Shown here: in pieces, positions 18,177-27,411 of the stretch | How positions within the stretch are numbered: the first letter of the stretch is position 1 | Layout: each line of letters starts with the position of its first letter | DNA from: JAPKEZ01 sp047638975 | GTDB taxonomy: Bacteria; Planctomycetota; UBA1135 | DNA: 64,000 nucleotides | Direction: 5' to 3' | NCBI GenBank assembly: GCA_047638975.1 | Contig: JBLINB010000004.1 | Location: 4,669 to 68,668 of the forward strand | Program-made: the position numbers and the translations under genes | Notes under the pieces: generated by a model | Seen by the model: only the letters and a program-made list of their open reading frames with translations | What the model was told of the DNA's origin: nothing | Databases searched by the model: none

Positions 18177-19376
18177 TTACAAGACTAGCTCTAGCATGAA
18201 CGAACAAATCAGTGCCGCAAAAGTACCGAGCACGTAACCACCGACTGCCAACAAAACTCCGACTGGCGCTAAGGCGGGATGGAATGCACTGGCAACAATC
18301 GGCGCGGATGCTGCACCGCCGATATTCGCTTTTGAGCCGACTGCCACAAAAAAGATTGGGGCCTTTAGCCAGCGACGCATTGCCAATAAGACTACGGCAT
18401 GTAATAGCATCCAGACTAGGCCGACTACCACAAAGCCAATGTTTTCTGGGCGCGCGATCTCAGAGAACTCTGCCTTGGCACCAATTGTTGTTACAAGTAG
18501 GTAAAGAAATAACGATCCGACATGACTTGCGCCGGCGCCTTCTAACTTCTTCAATGGCGTAAAGGACATTGCCAGACCAAAGAGAGAAACCAAGATTACC
18601 ACCCAAGTAAAGCCCTTGATGAAGTCGCCAATCGGCGGCAAGACCTCTGCTAAAGACGTCGCTACAACTGCGCCACCTATTCCGAGTGCACAGATTACGA
18701 GTAAAGAGCTAAGGTCGGTAGGTCGCTTAACTTTCTCGGCATAGGACGCCACTTTTTCTCGCAAAACATCGAGACTTTTACGGTCCGCGTTGATGCTAGC
18801 GTCCATTGCTTTTTCGCGACCGGCAAACCATAGCAGGATTGCCATCCACAGATTAGCAACAGCTACGTCGACGACAACGATTACTGACATCATAGAATCG
18901 GAAGCGCCAGAGTGTTCTTGCATGGCCAGCATGTTGGCACCACCACCGATCCATGAACCCGCCAGCGCTGACAATCCGCGCCATGCTTGATCGTGCAATT
19001 CGAGAGGGATTAGTGACGAACAAGCCCACAAAGCAATCGGGCCAGAAATAACGATTGCCGCAGTTGCTGTGAGAAACAGGATTACCGCATTGCGGCCGAG
19101 CCCAATAATTCCTTTAACATCAACCGAGAGCGTTAACAGCAACAGCGAAGCTGGTAATAGCCATTTTTTAACGAAGCCATACAACTCGCTGTCCAATGGA
19201 ATTATCCCGGTATTCGACAGGATGGTAGGCACGAAATAGGCAAACACCAACAGTGGTGCATACCTAAATATTTTTTGTCCTGCGGCTTGTTGGTTTAGCC
19301 AAAACAATCCACCAAGAAATGTTAGTAATACGGCCAACACCGCCACCGGCTGACTAATTAAAGCTAAGTCGTCCAT
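18177..19376 (-). CDS. DUF819 family integral membrane protein
   Basis: The product is 399 residues with about 10-11 membrane segments. Family features include the first-half WACSSLIPLELHDQAWRGLSALAGSWIGGGANMLAMQEHSGAS and the second-half AMRRWLKAPIFFVAVGSKANIGGAASAPIVASAFHPALAPVGVLLAVGGYVLGT. The Gly-rich GGGAN and NIGGAASAP motifs in both halves suggest an inverted repeat transporter fold like anion/carboxylate carriers. The substrate is unknown. It overlaps the upstream gene by 1 bp and abuts add. Confidence 0.88.
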   Translation of the reverse strand: MDDLALISQPVAVLAVLLTFLGGLFWLNQQAAGQKIFRYAPLLVFAYFVPTILSNTGIIPLDSELYGFVKKWLLPASLLLLTLSVDVKGIIGLGRNAVILFLTATAAIVISGPIALWACSSLIPLELHDQAWRGLSALAGSWIGGGANMLAMQEHSGASDSMMSVIVVVDVAVANLWMAILLWFAGREKAMDASINADRKSLDVLREKVASYAEKVKRPTDLSSLLVICALGIGGAVVATSLAEVLPPIGDFIKGFTWVVILVSLFGLAMSFTPLKKLEGAGASHVGSLFLYLLVTTIGAKAEFSEIARPENIGFVVVGLVWMLLHAVVLLAMRRWLKAPIFFVAVGSKANIGGAASAPIVASAFHPALAPVGVLLAVGGYVLGTFAALICSFMLELVL

Positions 19377-19828
19377 TAGTTAGAAAAGCTGCCCGGTGCC
19401 GACGGCATACCTTCGATATCTGGCCCATTAGTGGGCGCTTGTATCTGCGAATGCACTAGCTGATGACATGGCCATTCAATTGGCGCGCCATCAAGTATCA
19501 AGCGAAAAGTGTAGCTACCGAACTCTTCGAATGGCATACCATTCAAACGAATCACAGCACGCGCCTTAGCGTTTCGATCTGCCAAAGCCACCTTAGGTAA
19601 TTGCATGTTAATCGCCTTACCACTAGGTGCAGTAACTTGCAGGCCAATCTCGTAATCGCCGACGCCATCACTTAGGCCTATCGCGACCGACAGCATCGGA
19701 AGGCGTCCGGGTAGCTGTTGTGAAGCTAGAGTATCGAATAATCCGATTAAACAAAGCTTGCCTTGTTCGTCGCGAAAAGCGTGGTCGCAAACGTGCAACC
19801 AATCTACTGTGGGTAATGGGTTTGTCAT
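19376..19828 (-). CDS. Conserved small protein, DUF6941-like
   Basis: The product is 150 residues without signal peptide or membrane segment. It begins WLHVCDHAFRDEQGKLCLIGLFDTLASQQLPGRLP and continues as a beta-sandwich-like protein (YEIGLQVTAPSGKAINMQLP, SYTFRLILDGAPIEWPCHQLVH). The CD..xxDxxGKxxLIGxFD opening resembles the DUF6941 family of unknown function; I assign this from memory of the pattern. It lies between the SDR gene and the DUF819 gene in the thrS run. No function can be proposed. Confidence 0.7.
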   Translation of the reverse strand: MTNPLPTVDWLHVCDHAFRDEQGKLCLIGLFDTLASQQLPGRLPMLSVAIGLSDGVGDYEIGLQVTAPSGKAINMQLPKVALADRNAKARAVIRLNGMPFEEFGSYTFRLILDGAPIEWPCHQLVHSQIQAPTNGPDIEGMPSAPGSFSN

Positions 19829-19834
19829 TTTTTA

Positions 19835-20599
19835 TTATGAGTCGCGTCTAACGACTGTCGCTGCTGCTTGATCTGTTGGCAAGAGTAATACTTCAGCAAT
19901 GTTTACATGTTGCGGCGTGGACGCCATCCATAAAACGGTCTCTGCCACGTCGACTGCCGATAAAGGAGTCATGCCGTTGTAGGTTGAATCTGCGCGTTGT
20001 TGATCGCCATGAAAACGCACATTACTAAATTCGGTATTTACTAAACCTGGGTCTACCGTTGAAACTTTAACCCGATGCTTGCATAAATCCATGCGCATAC
20101 CGGTAGTAATAGCATCGACGGCATGCTTACTCGCGCAGTAAACCGCGCCATTAGGATAGACTTCATGTCCGGCAATGGAGCCGACATTGATGACGTGCCC
20201 ACTTTGGCGCTTAACCATTAAAGGTGTAACCGCACGCGAAACATAAAGTAAACCTTTCACGTTCGTGTCAAGCATTTCATCCCAATCACTGATGAGACCG
20301 TCGTTGAAGGCTACTAAGCCACGCGACAATCCGGCGTTATTAACCAGTACATCTATTTTCTTCCATGGCGTTGTTAATGCTGCAATGCTCGACTCGACAG
20401 CCGACTGATCGCGCACGTCTAACTCAATTTTGACAACCTTGATCGCATGCTGCTCTTCGAGCAAGCGGCCAAGTTCGTCAATGCGCGACTTGCGACGTGC
20501 AGCTATGATCAAATCATAACCCGCAGCGGCAAAGGCATGCGCACAAGCCTGACCTATGCCTGATGAGGCGCCAGTGATTAATGCGATTTTAGATGCCAT
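19835..20599 (-). CDS. SDR-family NADP-dependent oxidoreductase (YdfG-like)
   Basis: The product is 254 residues, a classical short-chain dehydrogenase. Visible: cofactor motif TGASSGIG at about 9-16, AARRKSR suggesting NADP, the NNAG motif, and catalytic Ser-Tyr-Lys in NVGSIAGHEVYPNGAVYCASKHAVDAIT. Overall it resembles YdfG, which reduces malonic semialdehyde and oxidises 3-hydroxy acids such as serine. It begins 2 bp after thrS. The substrate is not established. Confidence 0.9.
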   Translation of the reverse strand: MASKIALITGASSGIGQACAHAFAAAGYDLIIAARRKSRIDELGRLLEEQHAIKVVKIELDVRDQSAVESSIAALTTPWKKIDVLVNNAGLSRGLVAFNDGLISDWDEMLDTNVKGLLYVSRAVTPLMVKRQSGHVINVGSIAGHEVYPNGAVYCASKHAVDAITTGMRMDLCKHRVKVSTVDPGLVNTEFSNVRFHGDQQRADSTYNGMTPLSAVDVAETVLWMASTPQHVNIAEVLLLPTDQAAATVVRRDS

Positions 20600-20601
20600 A
20601 T

Positions 20602-22383
20602 TTATGCGTCACTATCACCAAAGGCGTAGTCGAGTGATTTTGATGAGCGCTTCTCTTCGAGTGCAGCGATGAATGCATCGACACTTAAAGTTTGTTGCTG
20701 CTTTACACCATGAATGCGCACATTAACCTGATCGTTGTCCACCTCGCGCTCGCCGATAACAAGCATGTAAGGTATTTTATTAACTTCAGAATCGCGAATG
20801 CGCTTACGCAACGGGCCATCATGAGATAATTCAACATTAAAACCGCGCGCCATTAATTTAGCACGCAAGCCTTTGGCTGCCTCAAGCTGATCGTCGGTAA
20901 TCGGTAACACTGCAACCGGAGTTGGGCATAACCAAACAGGGAACCACGCCGCAAAATGTTCGATCAAACCGCCAACAAAACGTTCTAGCGAACCGAATAT
21001 TGCACGGTGCACCATCACTGGGCGTTTCAATTCATTGTCAGCAGCGTTGTACTGAAGATCAAAACGCTCAGGCAAGTTAAAGTCAACTTGCACTGTTGGA
21101 CCCTGCCATTCACGGCCGAGTGCGTCTTTAATCTTGAAGTCGATTTTCGGGCCGTAAAAGACACCGCCACCAGGATCGTCTTCGAGCTTTAATTCTTGCC
21201 GTTCGGCAGCAGCAACCAATGCTTCAATAGCATGCGCCCACACCTCGTCGGTACCCAAATACTTTTCTGGACGCGTTGCCAGATAAGCAGTGTATGAGTA
21301 ACCAAATGTGCCGAGAATCGTATGCACCAATTTCAGCACGTCTACGATTTCGTCAGCCAGCTGTTCTGGCGTACAAAAAATATGTGCATCATCTTGAGTA
21401 AAACCACGCACGCGCAACATGCCGTGCAAAGTGCCGCTTGGTTCGTAACGATAAACAGAGCCCAATTCGGCCATACGTACCGGCAAATCGCGATAAGAGT
21501 GACGCTTTGAATTGAAAATAGTAACGTGACCAGGGCAATTCATTGGTTTAATACGATGCGGACGGCCATCGACATCCATCGGTGCCCAAATCATGTCTGC
21601 ATAGTTTTCAAGGTGACCGGATTGCATGAAAATCTTTTCACTTGCAATATGCGGAGTGTAAACCGGCCAGTACTCGCGCTGGTGGTGTAAATCCCACCAC
21701 CACTGCTCGAGTTGGCGGCGTACATAACCTAACTTTTGGTGCCAAAAGACTAAACCTGCACCGTAATCAGCATGCAAACTAAATAGATCTAGCTCGCGTC
21801 CTAATTTACGATGGTCGCGTTGCTGTACCTCTTCGAGATAGGCCTCGTATTTCTTAAGATCTTTTTTATGCCACCATGCAGTGCCGTAAACGCGGGTCAA
21901 CATTTTATTGTCTGAATCACCTCGCCAATAAGCACCGGCTACTGACATCAACTTAAATGCGTCATAACGAATCTGCTTAGTGGACTCGACATGTGGACCT
22001 TCGCATAAATCTGACCAACTACCGTGGTCGTAAAAAGAAATCTCTTCGCCATCTGGTATGTCGTCAAGCAATTCAACTTTATAGGGTTGATCACTTGCCG
22101 CGATGCGCTTAGCAGCTTCTTCGCGCGTCATTGTTTGGCGCGTAAAATCTTCGCCAGCGCCTAAAATCTTACGCATCTCTGCTTCAATCAAGGGCAGATC
22201 GTCGTCAGTGAGTGCGCGCGGCAACTCGAAGTCATAATAAAAGCCATGCTCAATCGGCGGACCGATAGCGACTTTAGCTTCTGGGAATAACCTCAGCACA
22301 GCATCAGCCATAATGTGACTAACACTATGACGCAACGCATGCAGCGAGGTTGGGCCTGATTGTGGGTCGAAGGACAAACTCAT
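20602..22383 (-). CDS. thrS: Threonyl-tRNA synthetase lacking the TGS domain
   Basis: The product is 593 residues. The usual N-terminal TGS (N1) domain of about 60 residues is absent and the protein starts in the editing domain: LRHSVSHIMADAV and later CEGPHV form the zinc-binding editing site. The class II core has PMNCPGH, FTQDDAHIFC and VHRAIFGS with the three zinc ligands, plus motif 2 ELGSVYRYEPSGTLHGMLRVRGFTQ. The anticodon-binding domain is at about 490-575. TGS-less ThrRS occurs in several phyla. It heads the minus run. A stem-loop 8 nt before the ATG may regulate it. Confidence 0.96.
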   Translation of the reverse strand: MSLSFDPQSGPTSLHALRHSVSHIMADAVLRLFPEAKVAIGPPIEHGFYYDFELPRALTDDDLPLIEAEMRKILGAGEDFTRQTMTREEAAKRIAASDQPYKVELLDDIPDGEEISFYDHGSWSDLCEGPHVESTKQIRYDAFKLMSVAGAYWRGDSDNKMLTRVYGTAWWHKKDLKKYEAYLEEVQQRDHRKLGRELDLFSLHADYGAGLVFWHQKLGYVRRQLEQWWWDLHHQREYWPVYTPHIASEKIFMQSGHLENYADMIWAPMDVDGRPHRIKPMNCPGHVTIFNSKRHSYRDLPVRMAELGSVYRYEPSGTLHGMLRVRGFTQDDAHIFCTPEQLADEIVDVLKLVHTILGTFGYSYTAYLATRPEKYLGTDEVWAHAIEALVAAAERQELKLEDDPGGGVFYGPKIDFKIKDALGREWQGPTVQVDFNLPERFDLQYNAADNELKRPVMVHRAIFGSLERFVGGLIEHFAAWFPVWLCPTPVAVLPITDDQLEAAKGLRAKLMARGFNVELSHDGPLRKRIRDSEVNKIPYMLVIGEREVDNDQVNVRIHGVKQQQTLSVDAFIAALEEKRSSKSLDYAFGDSDA

Positions 22384-22391
22384 GTTGGATT

Positions 22392-22423
22392 TTTCGTCAC
22401 GCTCGTACCTGGAGCGTGCGAAA
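22392..22423 (-). promoter_or_regulatory. Hairpin resembling a tRNA-Thr anticodon arm in the thrS leader
   Basis: On the thrS strand, UUUCG CACGCUC pairs with GAGCGUG (A) CGAAA: 12 base pairs with one bulged A, closing a loop CAGGUAC. The loop is 7 nt, and GGU lies at the third to fifth positions, where an anticodon would be; GGU reads Thr codons ACC/ACU. The stem ends 8 nt before the ATG. E. coli thrS is repressed by ThrRS binding an anticodon-like operator hairpin. Similar control here is inference; U33 is replaced by A. Confidence 0.5.
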
Positions 22424-22548
22424 GGAAGATTTTAGCGTAATAACCTAGTGTTTTCATGACATATCGTGAAAAATGAAGTGTTTGCCAAACAAAGTCCCTC
22501 GAGCCGTGATAACCTTGACTCGTACCACCAGTTGAAACAAACCGCAAA

Positions 22549-25206
22549 ATGGCGATCCTCACCGCACTACTCCTGCTATTTACCGTAAATGCCAATGAAA
22601 CGCTGCATGCTCCGCATGATTCTAGCTATGGCATAGCTAGTGCCCTATTAGCTAACGGCGATGTAGTAACAGCGATTGTAGGCTCTGAGCAGCAAGTTAT
22701 GGTTACTCGCGATGGCGGTTACAGCTGGCACATCATCGCTGGCGAAGCATTACAGCTGGCTAATGCTACTTCTATTACTTATCACCCGGGTCTTGATTCA
22801 AGCAATGGCCTTGGTGCTTTCGTCATAGGAACCGACCAAGGCGTATGGACTTTTGAGCCCGACAACTATTTTGCCGTTAAAACGAGTTTTGGTTTGCACA
22901 GCGCTGACCGATCCATTCTATCGATAGATAGTCCAAGCCACGGCACGGATGGTCCAGCTGTTGCTGTAACAAAACTTGGCTCTGTTTATGCACTAGACAC
23001 AAATACTTTATCCTGGTCTCCAGTTTACCAAGTAACTACCTCCGTACACTTTGCCACAAAAATAGCGATCGCACCCCATGCAAGCCTTAACAATAGCGTT
23101 AACGGTGATCAAGATATCTTCCTAGCTGCTTTTGGGCTATTGCATGTTAGTCACGATCTCGGCTTAAGCTGGTCGATTGCACCGGATTTCTCAAACCCGG
23201 CACTCGGTGTCTTCAACTGGAGCATAACTTCAATCGATGTGTCAGATGATTACGCAAATGACAACACCTTAATGCTTGGCCGCGGACGCCTGCATCCCAG
23301 TGGCCGCTGGGACGAAGGCGATATCTGGTGTTCAAATGACAATGCCACAACCTTTAGCCGTATTTACCAGCTAGACACAGCCGTATCAGCTCTGCTGTCA
23401 ACGCCTCAAGATTCAAATGGGAAAAGGTATTGGCTGGCCGCCGGACGCCAATATCCTAATCATAACAATTATTTTGGTACAGGCATTTTGCGCTCCGAAG
23501 ACGGCGGTTATAACTGGAGTGATCATTCTTCGGCACAAGACTTTCTTCTAGAGGACGGGCCGGGCAAGAAAAGCGGCGCAGAAGATATGTTCAACATTTC
23601 GCAGCTACAAGTCTCGGCCGACTTCTCACAGAATGACGAGCTAATGTACGCCCGTCAAGAAGGATTATTCATCAGCCGTAATAGTGGTAGTCACTGGCAA
23701 CAGCAAGCCACGCGTTTTGCCAATCGCCTCCGTGATGTCGAAGCGACTATAGACGCTAATGGCCACGACCTCGTCTTCGGTGCCGGATACGGAACTGGCA
23801 CAGTAATGTATAATGCCACCTCGGATAACAGCGAAATTGTACCTTCTCGTTCACCGATGGTTTATCAGCGCCGCATTTCGATATCACCAAATTTCGATTT
23901 AGACGGACGCCTACTCGTGGCAGGAAACGTGTATCTGTATGAATGGCAATCGGCTGATGTTGCCCCCAGCAACCCCACTCTGTCCACATACTGGTTTGAA
24001 CCTCAAGTTAATAACGTTTTAGCCAATGGCAAAGATGCAGGCTATCCACGCGGTGTACAATATTCTCCAAACTTTGACCCTACTGGCACTACTGCCACGG
24101 CTGACGAAACCTTTTTTTGGTTTTCAGCTCAAGGGCAAATGCGCCGTACTAGCGACAACGGGTTAACATCCGAGCGCTTATTTGAAGACACTCTAGGCGC
24201 GCCTACCGACCGAATGCAGTGCGTCGCAATTGCTCCGACCTACGACGCTAGTGGTAGCCGCACCGATGTCTACGCCGGAACCATCGGTGGCATCGTCTAC
24301 CGATTACTAGACACGCAATGGCTAGAGCTATTTGATTTCGATAACCAAATTATAAAACTAGTTGTCGATCCAAGTTATAGAAGGCCATCAAATCCAACGC
24401 TATTTGCGCTATCCAATAAGGCACCTTACGTTTATAAAATCACTGATTCCTTAGTAGCGCCTTTGGCGCAACCCCTCAAATATAATCTCAGCGGTGTTTT
24501 GCCCACAGGGATTGCTTTGAACCCAAATTTCAAAGAAGAGCCCATAATCTATATCGCAACGAAAGCGTGTGGTGCTTTCCAGTTACACCTCTCGGAAACA
24601 AATCCACAATGGGTTCCATTCGGTAGCAACAGACCATTATCAGCTGTTGATGATATTTGCTTGTCAAAAAGTTTTGCTACAGATGGCAAGGCGTACTTGG
24701 CCACAACTAATGGCATGATGCAGTTAGATTCAAATAATCTCTGGCAAGACATCAACGGAATATTTCGACTAGATGATACCGACGAATCTATAAGTACTTA
24801 CTCACCGAACAACCCCAATGTCATTGAGCCTAGCCATATATGGCCGTGGGCTAAAGCAGCTCGCTGGAATTTACCGCCTAGACTAGAAGGAACTGGCGAC
24901 GAAATCATAGTTGCTAATTATGACGACGACTACCTCACATGCCCCGTGCGCGGCACTTCGGTGAGCGTACTGACCTTCCAGGGGCCAGGACTTGGCGAAG
25001 TTTTACTAGAGCTTATTGACCCTGACACTACGGCAATAATAGCGTCTCAAAACTACGATCTATCAGAAAGTGCTGCTAATGCCTCTGAGTTAATTGTCGG
25101 CTTGAGCATTCCAGACCCATCAAAGATTTATACCTTTAAGGTAACGGCACAGCTCGGTCAATCCGAGAGAATTGTTATCGACGGTATTGAAGTAACACTA
25201 AACTAA
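22549..25206 (+). CDS. Secreted Asp-box (BNR/sortilin-like) propeller protein
   Basis: The product is 885 residues with a short signal peptide (MAILTALLLLFTVNANE). Several Asp-box turns SxDxGxxW are visible: TRDGGYSW, SHDLGLSW, SEDGGYNW, SRNSGSHW and RTSDNG. Repeated phrases about 'PNFDLDGRLLVAG' and 'NPNFKEEPIIYIAT' mark propeller blades as in VPS10/BNR photosystem-stability-like proteins. A C-terminal beta-sandwich begins near residue 790 (CPVRGTSVSVLTFQGPGLGEVLLELIDP). It stands alone, divergent from thrS and convergent with murB with only 2 bp between stops. The ligand is unknown. Confidence 0.78.
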   Translation: MAILTALLLLFTVNANETLHAPHDSSYGIASALLANGDVVTAIVGSEQQVMVTRDGGYSWHIIAGEALQLANATSITYHPGLDSSNGLGAFVIGTDQGVWTFEPDNYFAVKTSFGLHSADRSILSIDSPSHGTDGPAVAVTKLGSVYALDTNTLSWSPVYQVTTSVHFATKIAIAPHASLNNSVNGDQDIFLAAFGLLHVSHDLGLSWSIAPDFSNPALGVFNWSITSIDVSDDYANDNTLMLGRGRLHPSGRWDEGDIWCSNDNATTFSRIYQLDTAVSALLSTPQDSNGKRYWLAAGRQYPNHNNYFGTGILRSEDGGYNWSDHSSAQDFLLEDGPGKKSGAEDMFNISQLQVSADFSQNDELMYARQEGLFISRNSGSHWQQQATRFANRLRDVEATIDANGHDLVFGAGYGTGTVMYNATSDNSEIVPSRSPMVYQRRISISPNFDLDGRLLVAGNVYLYEWQSADVAPSNPTLSTYWFEPQVNNVLANGKDAGYPRGVQYSPNFDPTGTTATADETFFWFSAQGQMRRTSDNGLTSERLFEDTLGAPTDRMQCVAIAPTYDASGSRTDVYAGTIGGIVYRLLDTQWLELFDFDNQIIKLVVDPSYRRPSNPTLFALSNKAPYVYKITDSLVAPLAQPLKYNLSGVLPTGIALNPNFKEEPIIYIATKACGAFQLHLSETNPQWVPFGSNRPLSAVDDICLSKSFATDGKAYLATTNGMMQLDSNNLWQDINGIFRLDDTDESISTYSPNNPNVIEPSHIWPWAKAARWNLPPRLEGTGDEIIVANYDDDYLTCPVRGTSVSVLTFQGPGLGEVLLELIDPDTTAIIASQNYDLSESAANASELIVGLSIPDPSKIYTFKVTAQLGQSERIVIDGIEVTLN

Positions 25207-25208
25207 AC

Positions 25209-26102
25209 TTAATTCCAAACGACTAGTTCACGCACTAAGTCTACTTTAGTTTCTGCCAAAACTTTGGCATGCATTTTCTCTAACAGCTCGACTATATCGG
25301 CAGCTGTTGCGCCGCCAGTGTTGATAATAAAGTTCGCGTGTTTCGGCGACACTTCTGCACTGCCTACGCGTAATCCTTTTAAGCCACAACTGTCTAACAA
25401 ACGTCCGGCGGAATCGCCTGGAGGGTTTTTAAATGCACAGCCGGCACTTGGCACCGTCACGGGTTGGCTAGCATTCTTTGCGCGCAACAACTGCTCTTGA
25501 GCATGCTTAATTGCCGGTTTAGAAGACTTCTCTAGGTTGAGTAAGGCTTCAAGAACAACCGCGCCCTTCAAGTTGCCGTCGCGATATTTTGGAGAAATAC
25601 TCTCGCGAGTGTGCTCTTCTATTTTTAGATGATCGCCCACTCCTGGCACCCATAGCGTAACATTTTCGACTAAATCCCAGATACCCCAATCGGAGCTGCC
25701 GGCATTCATTGCCAGCGCGCCACCCAGTTGTCCGGGAACACCGATTAATTTCTCGAAGCCTGACAATTTCAATTCATATGCCGCACGGATTAACGACGGC
25801 AACGTAGCTCCTGACCATATACGAAAACCATTACCATCTTGAAAAATACGTCGCATACTACCGGTGTGAATAACTGCACCATCAAAACCACTATCACACG
25901 GCACTGAATTAGCGCCGGCTCCGATCATTCGCCATGCAATGCCATCTATTTCTAGTTGAGTAAGTAGCTCGGCTAAATGCTCTGGCTTTTGCGGCTCAAA
26001 AAACATGGATGCCATACCACCTACGCGCAGTGTAGTGTATTCACTCAAACACACATCACGGCGCAACGGGCCAAACTTAGAGTACTTTTCTGATGTATCC
26101 AT
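25209..26102 (-). CDS. murB: UDP-N-acetylenolpyruvoylglucosamine reductase
   Basis: MurB reduces UDP-GlcNAc-enolpyruvate to UDP-MurNAc with FAD and NADPH. The product is 297 residues. Visible: TTLRVGGMASMFFEP and RMIGAGANSVP for FAD, GVPGQLGGALAMNAG, YRDGNLKGAVVLEA, and SAGCAFKNPPGDSAGRLLD, where the proton-donor Ser/Cys region carries Cys. The short length and lack of the extra loop indicate a type II enzyme. It is the last gene of the cluster and overlaps murC by 26 bp. ftsQ, ftsA, ftsZ and ddl, common neighbours, are not next to it. Confidence 0.95.
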   Translation of the reverse strand: MDTSEKYSKFGPLRRDVCLSEYTTLRVGGMASMFFEPQKPEHLAELLTQLEIDGIAWRMIGAGANSVPCDSGFDGAVIHTGSMRRIFQDGNGFRIWSGATLPSLIRAAYELKLSGFEKLIGVPGQLGGALAMNAGSSDWGIWDLVENVTLWVPGVGDHLKIEEHTRESISPKYRDGNLKGAVVLEALLNLEKSSKPAIKHAQEQLLRAKNASQPVTVPSAGCAFKNPPGDSAGRLLDSCGLKGLRVGSAEVSPKHANFIINTGGATAADIVELLEKMHAKVLAETKVDLVRELVVWN

Positions 26103-27402
26103 CTATATCTCCTGCACCGAGGCATAATACCACTGAACCGGCCGTCGCATGCGACAGCGACCATTGTAAACCATCTAGCATCTGCTCGCAAAACATGTGC
26201 GAACGCTGCGGATGCCGCACCTCGAGGTCGGGCAATAAGTCTTTAGAGTCGGCCTTGCATGACTCTACATCACGTGCCCTGAAAATAGGTAGCAATACCA
26301 CCGACGATGCCGCGTCTAAGCACTCGGCGTACAAATCACGATAATCTTGAAAGCGCTGTGCTTGGTGCGGTTGAAAAACCACATTGATTGCCGCGGATGG
26401 CCAGCGTTGTTGCGCAGCATTAAGCGTCGCTGCCACTTCGGTTGGATGATGCGCATAGTCACTAACCAATTTGACACTACCGCCATCAACATCTATTTCA
26501 CGGAGTAATTCTAAACGGCGCGCTGCACCAGAAAAGCTTGATAAGGCGTGGCTGACTTGCTCATCGCTCAAATTGAAGTCGCGCAATACTGCGGCAACTA
26601 AGGATGCATTACGACGATTATGATCACCGAATAATCCGAGCGGTACATTTTCGTCTAGCAAATCACAATCTTGCCAAGCAGCCTCAGTGCTGTGCCTTAA
26701 ATCCTGCGGAGCTTCTGGACCAGCAAACACTTTGCCAGTAGTCGAAGTGTTTCGGAGAAATTTTTCGAAAGACTCGCTTACTTCAGGCAGACCACCGGGA
26801 TAAGTATCAGGATGCTCTGCAGCAACATTTATCAATGCTACCTGCGTTGGATGCAGGTGATGAAATGAGCGCGCGTATTCGCATGACTCGACAATCAATG
26901 GTAAAGCCGGGTTGCCCCATGCTGAAGACGATTTGAGCTGTGGAACTTCGGCGCCAACTAAGTAACCCACTTCTACGCCAGCTTCACGTAACCCATATGC
27001 AATCCATGCGGTACAAGTAGTTTTACCGTGAGTTCCGGCGACCGCTAACAGCGGACGTATTTTCGATATCTCTCCGAGAAATTCTGCGTACAAACATGGA
27101 CGCGCCGTGTGCTCAACGCACTGTTCAAACACCGGGTCACTTGCAGGCACTGCGGCGGAGCGCACCACCCATGATGCTCGCGGTGCTGTTGCAAGCTCGC
27201 ACCATTCAAGCCCCAGTTCGAACAACTTGTCATCGGCGGCTAAAGCCTTGGCGTCGCAACCGTAAACCTGCCATCCAGCTTGCAAAAAGAACACGGCTAG
27301 ACCACGCATGCCGCAACCAGCAACTCCGACAAAAACTACACTCTTACCGTTTGCCAAAGCAAGTTGGTCGATAGAGGTAGAATTTAGGGTTGGGGCGTGC
27401 AT
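26077..27402 (-). CDS. murC: UDP-N-acetylmuramate--L-alanine ligase
   Basis: MurC adds L-Ala to UDP-MurNAc. The product is 441 residues. Visible: N-domain FVGVAGCGMRGLAVFFLQAGWQVYGCD, ATP loop AVAGTHGKTTCTA, C-terminal SGAARRLELL and VSDYAHHPTEVAATL with FQPHQAQRF. The middle motif, usually a DExDxSF acidic stretch, reads VESCEYARSFHHL, and the following Mg/ATP motif is INVAAEHPDTY rather than TNIxxDHxD. I associate the EYxRSF form with planctomycete MurC. The dipeptide recycling ligase Mpl is less likely given the context between murG and murB. Confidence 0.93.
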   Translation of the reverse strand: MHAPTLNSTSIDQLALANGKSVVFVGVAGCGMRGLAVFFLQAGWQVYGCDAKALAADDKLFELGLEWCELATAPRASWVVRSAAVPASDPVFEQCVEHTARPCLYAEFLGEISKIRPLLAVAGTHGKTTCTAWIAYGLREAGVEVGYLVGAEVPQLKSSSAWGNPALPLIVESCEYARSFHHLHPTQVALINVAAEHPDTYPGGLPEVSESFEKFLRNTSTTGKVFAGPEAPQDLRHSTEAAWQDCDLLDENVPLGLFGDHNRRNASLVAAVLRDFNLSDEQVSHALSSFSGAARRLELLREIDVDGGSVKLVSDYAHHPTEVAATLNAAQQRWPSAAINVVFQPHQAQRFQDYRDLYAECLDAASSVVLLPIFRARDVESCKADSKDLLPDLEVRHPQRSHMFCEQMLDGLQWSLSHATAGSVVLCLGAGDIDGYIRKVL

Positions 27403-27411
27403 ATTTATAGT

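Noticed and set aside
22384..22548. T-box or classical riboswitch for thrS
   Set aside because: The leader is too short and has no T-box sequence or specifier stem; the hairpin near the ATG better fits an operator-type element.
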